Assembly (NCBI GenBank): GCA_020851615.1
Contig: JADZCL010000184.1
Span: 1 to 10,796, forward strand
Reading direction: 5' to 3'
Origin: Rubrivivax sp.
Lineage (GTDB): Bacteria > Pseudomonadota > Gammaproteobacteria > Burkholderiales > Burkholderiaceae_C
Length of the DNA: 10,796 bases
The notes below the pieces were generated by a model. The model saw only the letters and a list, made by a program, of their open reading frames with translations, did no database searches and had not been told where the DNA came from. How positions within the stretch are numbered: the first letter of the stretch is position 1; each line of letters starts with the position of its first letter. A program made the translations under genes and the position numbers. Below are positions 8,698 to 10,796 of this stretch, piece after piece.

Positions 8698-10796
8698 TTG
8701 GACGTCTCGTCTGCAGGGGGTCGCGTCTGGCAGAACCTGCTGGCCTTGCGCATCGATCGCCGGCGACTCACGCTCGTGGCCTTGGGTGCTGCAACCCTGC
8801 TCTCACTGGTGTCGATGCTGCAGCCCCTGTTGGTGGCGTTGGGTCAGCTTGTCCCGCCCGAGCTCGACCCGGCGGTTCGCCTGCGGCGCGCAGCGGGCGT
8901 GACCTGCTTCCTGCTCGCCTTTGCCGTCACCACGCTGCTGTACGCGCGCCGACTCGATCGCGCTGCAGCCTGGATGCCGCTCTTCATGAGCCTGGCGCTG
9001 GCACTGATGTTCAATCCGCAGGCCTTTGCGCGCGCGACGATTCCACAGGCCTTCTGGGTGCCATTTGTCTGTGCACTGGTGCTCAGCGGGTGGGACATCG
9101 TGCTGCTCACTGCAGTGGCCAGCGTGGCCACGGTCGTACTGGCCTATCCGGGGGCATTTGCCCACCCGGTGGCCGTCACCGGATCGCTGACGCTGGCCGT
9201 GCTTCTGGCTGCGGGGCGCCTGACCCAGGAGGCCTTGCGCCGTGAGGCCCAAAGCGCGCGTGACGAGGCGCGAGCGGCCGAGCAGGCACGCAGCGGTGCC
9301 GAGTCGCACCTGCGCGCGATGTTCGAAGCCATGGGTGATGCACTGGTCTTCAGCGACCTCGAGCGCCGCATCGTCCAGGTCAACCCGGCTTTCGAACGCC
9401 TGTTCGGCTGGCGTGCAGCCGATGTCATCGGGCGCTCGACGGAACTCATCTACGCCGAGCACACGGACTTCGTCACCCAGGGGCAGCGTCGCTACGGAGC
9501 CGGCGCGGCAGGTGACGAAGGTCTCTACGAAATGCGCTACCGGCGCCGGGACGGCAGCGTGTTCTGGGGTGAATCAAGCGGCCACCGCATCCTCGGGCCC
9601 GATGGCGCGGTACAGGCCATCTTCGGCGTGCACCGCGACATCACGGCGCGCAAGCAGCTCGAGCAAAGCCAGCGCCGCTCGATGGCCCAGCTCGCGGGTT
9701 TCGTGCGCGAGGCGCCGAACACCATGGCCATGTTCGATCGCGATCTCAGGTACCTTGCAGCCAGTGCGCACTGGCTGCAGGCCTACGGGCGCGGTGCCAC
9801 TGACCTGACTGGCGTGGACCATCGGGCCTTCTATCCCGATCACCCTGAAGCCTGGCTGGCTGTCTATCGCCGTGCCTTGGCGGGTGAGCCGGTGCGCAAG
9901 GAGGAAGACATGTGGTGTGACCCCGAGGGGGTGGAGCACTTCCTGCGGTGGGCTGTCTTTCCCTGGCGTGATGCCGATGGCGTGATCGGCGGCTTGATCA
10001 TGGAGGCCGACGACATCACACCCGTGGTGCAGGCGCGGCGTGCACTTGAATCGCACCAGACCGACCTCGAGGAACAAGTGGCACATCGCACGGCGGCCAT
10101 CGCCCAGATGCAAGAGGAACTGGCACGGCGCGCCAGCGAGGCCGAGGCTGCCAATCGCGCCAAGAGCGCCTTCCTTGCCAACATGAGCCACGAGATCCGC
10201 ACGCCGATGAACGCCATCCTCGGCTTCAGCCACCTGGTCGCCCGCGACACCCGCGACGCCGTGCAGCGCGAGCGGCTGCAGAAAGTCGACGATGCGGGCC
10301 GTCACCTGCTGCAGGTGATCAACGACATCCTCGACCTGTCCAAGATCGAGGCCGGCAAGATGGTGCTTGAGGAGGCCGAGTTCGCACTCGACGAATTGCT
10401 CGCACGCAGCTTCGACATGGTTGGTACGCGCGCGCGCGACAAGGGCCTGGAGCTGATCGTCGACACCGACGGCCTGCCCGCGCGGATGCGCGGCGATTCC
10501 ACCCGGCTGTCGCAGGCGCTCATCAACCTGCTGAGCAATGCCGTCAAGTTCACCGAGCGCGGCTGGGTACGGCTGCGCGGCGAACTGCTGCGCGAAGCGG
10601 GGTCAGGCGTGCTGGTGCGCTTCGAGGTCACCGATACCGGGGCGGGCATTGCACCGGAGCGACTGTCACGCATCTTCGAGGCCTTCGAGCAGGGCGACGC
10701 GTCAATCAGCCGGCAGCACGGGGGCACGGGGCTTGGCCTGGCCCTCACGCGCCACATCGCCGCGATGCTCGAAGGCGAGGTCGGCGCAACGAGCAC
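8698..10796 (+). CDS. Membrane-bound PAS-PAS sensor histidine kinase, 3' end outside the window
   Basis: A sensor kinase that would autophosphorylate on histidine in response to an unknown signal and pass the phosphate to a receiver. The frame is open without a stop for 699 codons to the window edge. Seen in order: about six hydrophobic segments (roughly 24-51, 65-82, 91-105, 115-131, 133-150, 158-173); a charged linker helix (about 176-200); PAS 1 (about 200-320) with GDALVFSDLERRIVQVNPAF and a PAC-like end GVHRDITARK; PAS 2 (about 332-441) with FDRDLRYLAAS, ending IMEADDIT; a coiled coil (about 445-490); HisKA H-box FLANMSHEIRTPMN with H498; and HATPase_c with N-box NLLSNAVKFTE (N614), G1 box DTGAGI (646-651), an F-box and G2 box GGTGLGLAL (675-683). 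This HisKA/ATPase style is typical of hybrid kinases, so receiver or Hpt domains may follow beyond 10796; that is inference. The membrane module matches no sensor I can name. Start is TTG behind a strong ribosome site. Its regulator and ligand cannot be named from this window. Confidence 0.93.
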   Translation, partial: MDVSSAGGRVWQNLLALRIDRRRLTLVALGAATLLSLVSMLQPLLVALGQLVPPELDPAVRLRRAAGVTCFLLAFAVTTLLYARRLDRAAAWMPLFMSLALALMFNPQAFARATIPQAFWVPFVCALVLSGWDIVLLTAVASVATVVLAYPGAFAHPVAVTGSLTLAVLLAAGRLTQEALRREAQSARDEARAAEQARSGAESHLRAMFEAMGDALVFSDLERRIVQVNPAFERLFGWRAADVIGRSTELIYAEHTDFVTQGQRRYGAGAAGDEGLYEMRYRRRDGSVFWGESSGHRILGPDGAVQAIFGVHRDITARKQLEQSQRRSMAQLAGFVREAPNTMAMFDRDLRYLAASAHWLQAYGRGATDLTGVDHRAFYPDHPEAWLAVYRRALAGEPVRKEEDMWCDPEGVEHFLRWAVFPWRDADGVIGGLIMEADDITPVVQARRALESHQTDLEEQVAHRTAAIAQMQEELARRASEAEAANRAKSAFLANMSHEIRTPMNAILGFSHLVARDTRDAVQRERLQKVDDAGRHLLQVINDILDLSKIEAGKMVLEEAEFALDELLARSFDMVGTRARDKGLELIVDTDGLPARMRGDSTRLSQALINLLSNAVKFTERGWVRLRGELLREAGSGVLVRFEVTDTGAGIAPERLSRIFEAFEQGDASISRQHGGTGLGLALTRHIAAMLEGEVGATS
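9756..9779. repeat. 24-bp perfect palindrome inside the sensor kinase gene
   Basis: Bases 9756-9767 pair perfectly with 9779-9768. The inner part reads GCCAGTGCGCACTGGC, flanked by TGCA on both sides. It encodes the region around Ala-Ala-Ser-Ala-His-Trp-Leu-Gln at the start of PAS 2. The axis falls within a GCG codon, unlike the smc palindrome, whose axis is at a codon boundary. No function is shown. Confidence 0.9.

Noticed and set aside
10302..10796. Minus-strand open frame reaching the right edge
   Set aside because: Ser/Arg-rich shadow of the kinase HATPase domain, whose N, G1 and G2 boxes are clear on the plus strand.

Overview
The window looks like ordinary chromosomal DNA of a high-GC betaproteobacterium, most likely Burkholderiales. 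The evidence is the strong G/C bias at third codon positions, the order smc-zipA-ytfL-ligA, a ZipA of the type I remember from Burkholderiales, and a LigA with an MLSIRTETD segment where most LigA proteins have an MLSLDN-like segment. The genus cannot be read from the sequence. Almost all of the window is coding. There are no RNA genes, insertion sequences, phage genes, CRISPR arrays or attachment sites that I can see.

Layout. At the left edge a complete queF (7-cyano-7-deazaguanine reductase, queuosine pathway) runs leftward. A short gap, the most AT-rich spot in the window, separates it from a rightward cluster: smc (GTG start at 608), zipA (GTG at 4138), a ytfL/paeA-type DUF21-CBS-CorC membrane protein (ATG at 5172) and ligA (GTG at 6503). 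Spacing is 8 bp between smc and zipA, a TGATG overlap between zipA and ytfL, and a GTGA overlap between ytfL and ligA, so the four genes are almost certainly one translationally coupled operon. A 131-bp gap follows ligA. Then a large membrane-bound sensor histidine kinase starts at a TTG codon behind a strong Shine-Dalgarno sequence and runs off the right edge. It has about six membrane segments, two PAS domains, and the HisKA and HATPase domains.

How the genes fit together. The operon joins chromosome organisation (SMC), membrane attachment of the FtsZ ring (ZipA) and sealing of nicks in replication and repair (LigA), with an inner-membrane transporter-like protein of the polyamine-export family placed between them. 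QueF and the kinase are unrelated neighbours by any evidence here.

I do not see a clear undescribed system. The items most worth a second look are two long perfect palindromes inside coding sequence (26 bp in smc, 24 bp in the kinase), the kinase's unrecognised membrane sensor module, the ytfL-type gene inside the smc-zipA-ligA operon, a conserved-looking extra block in ZipA, and an inverted repeat framing the queF/smc promoter gap.
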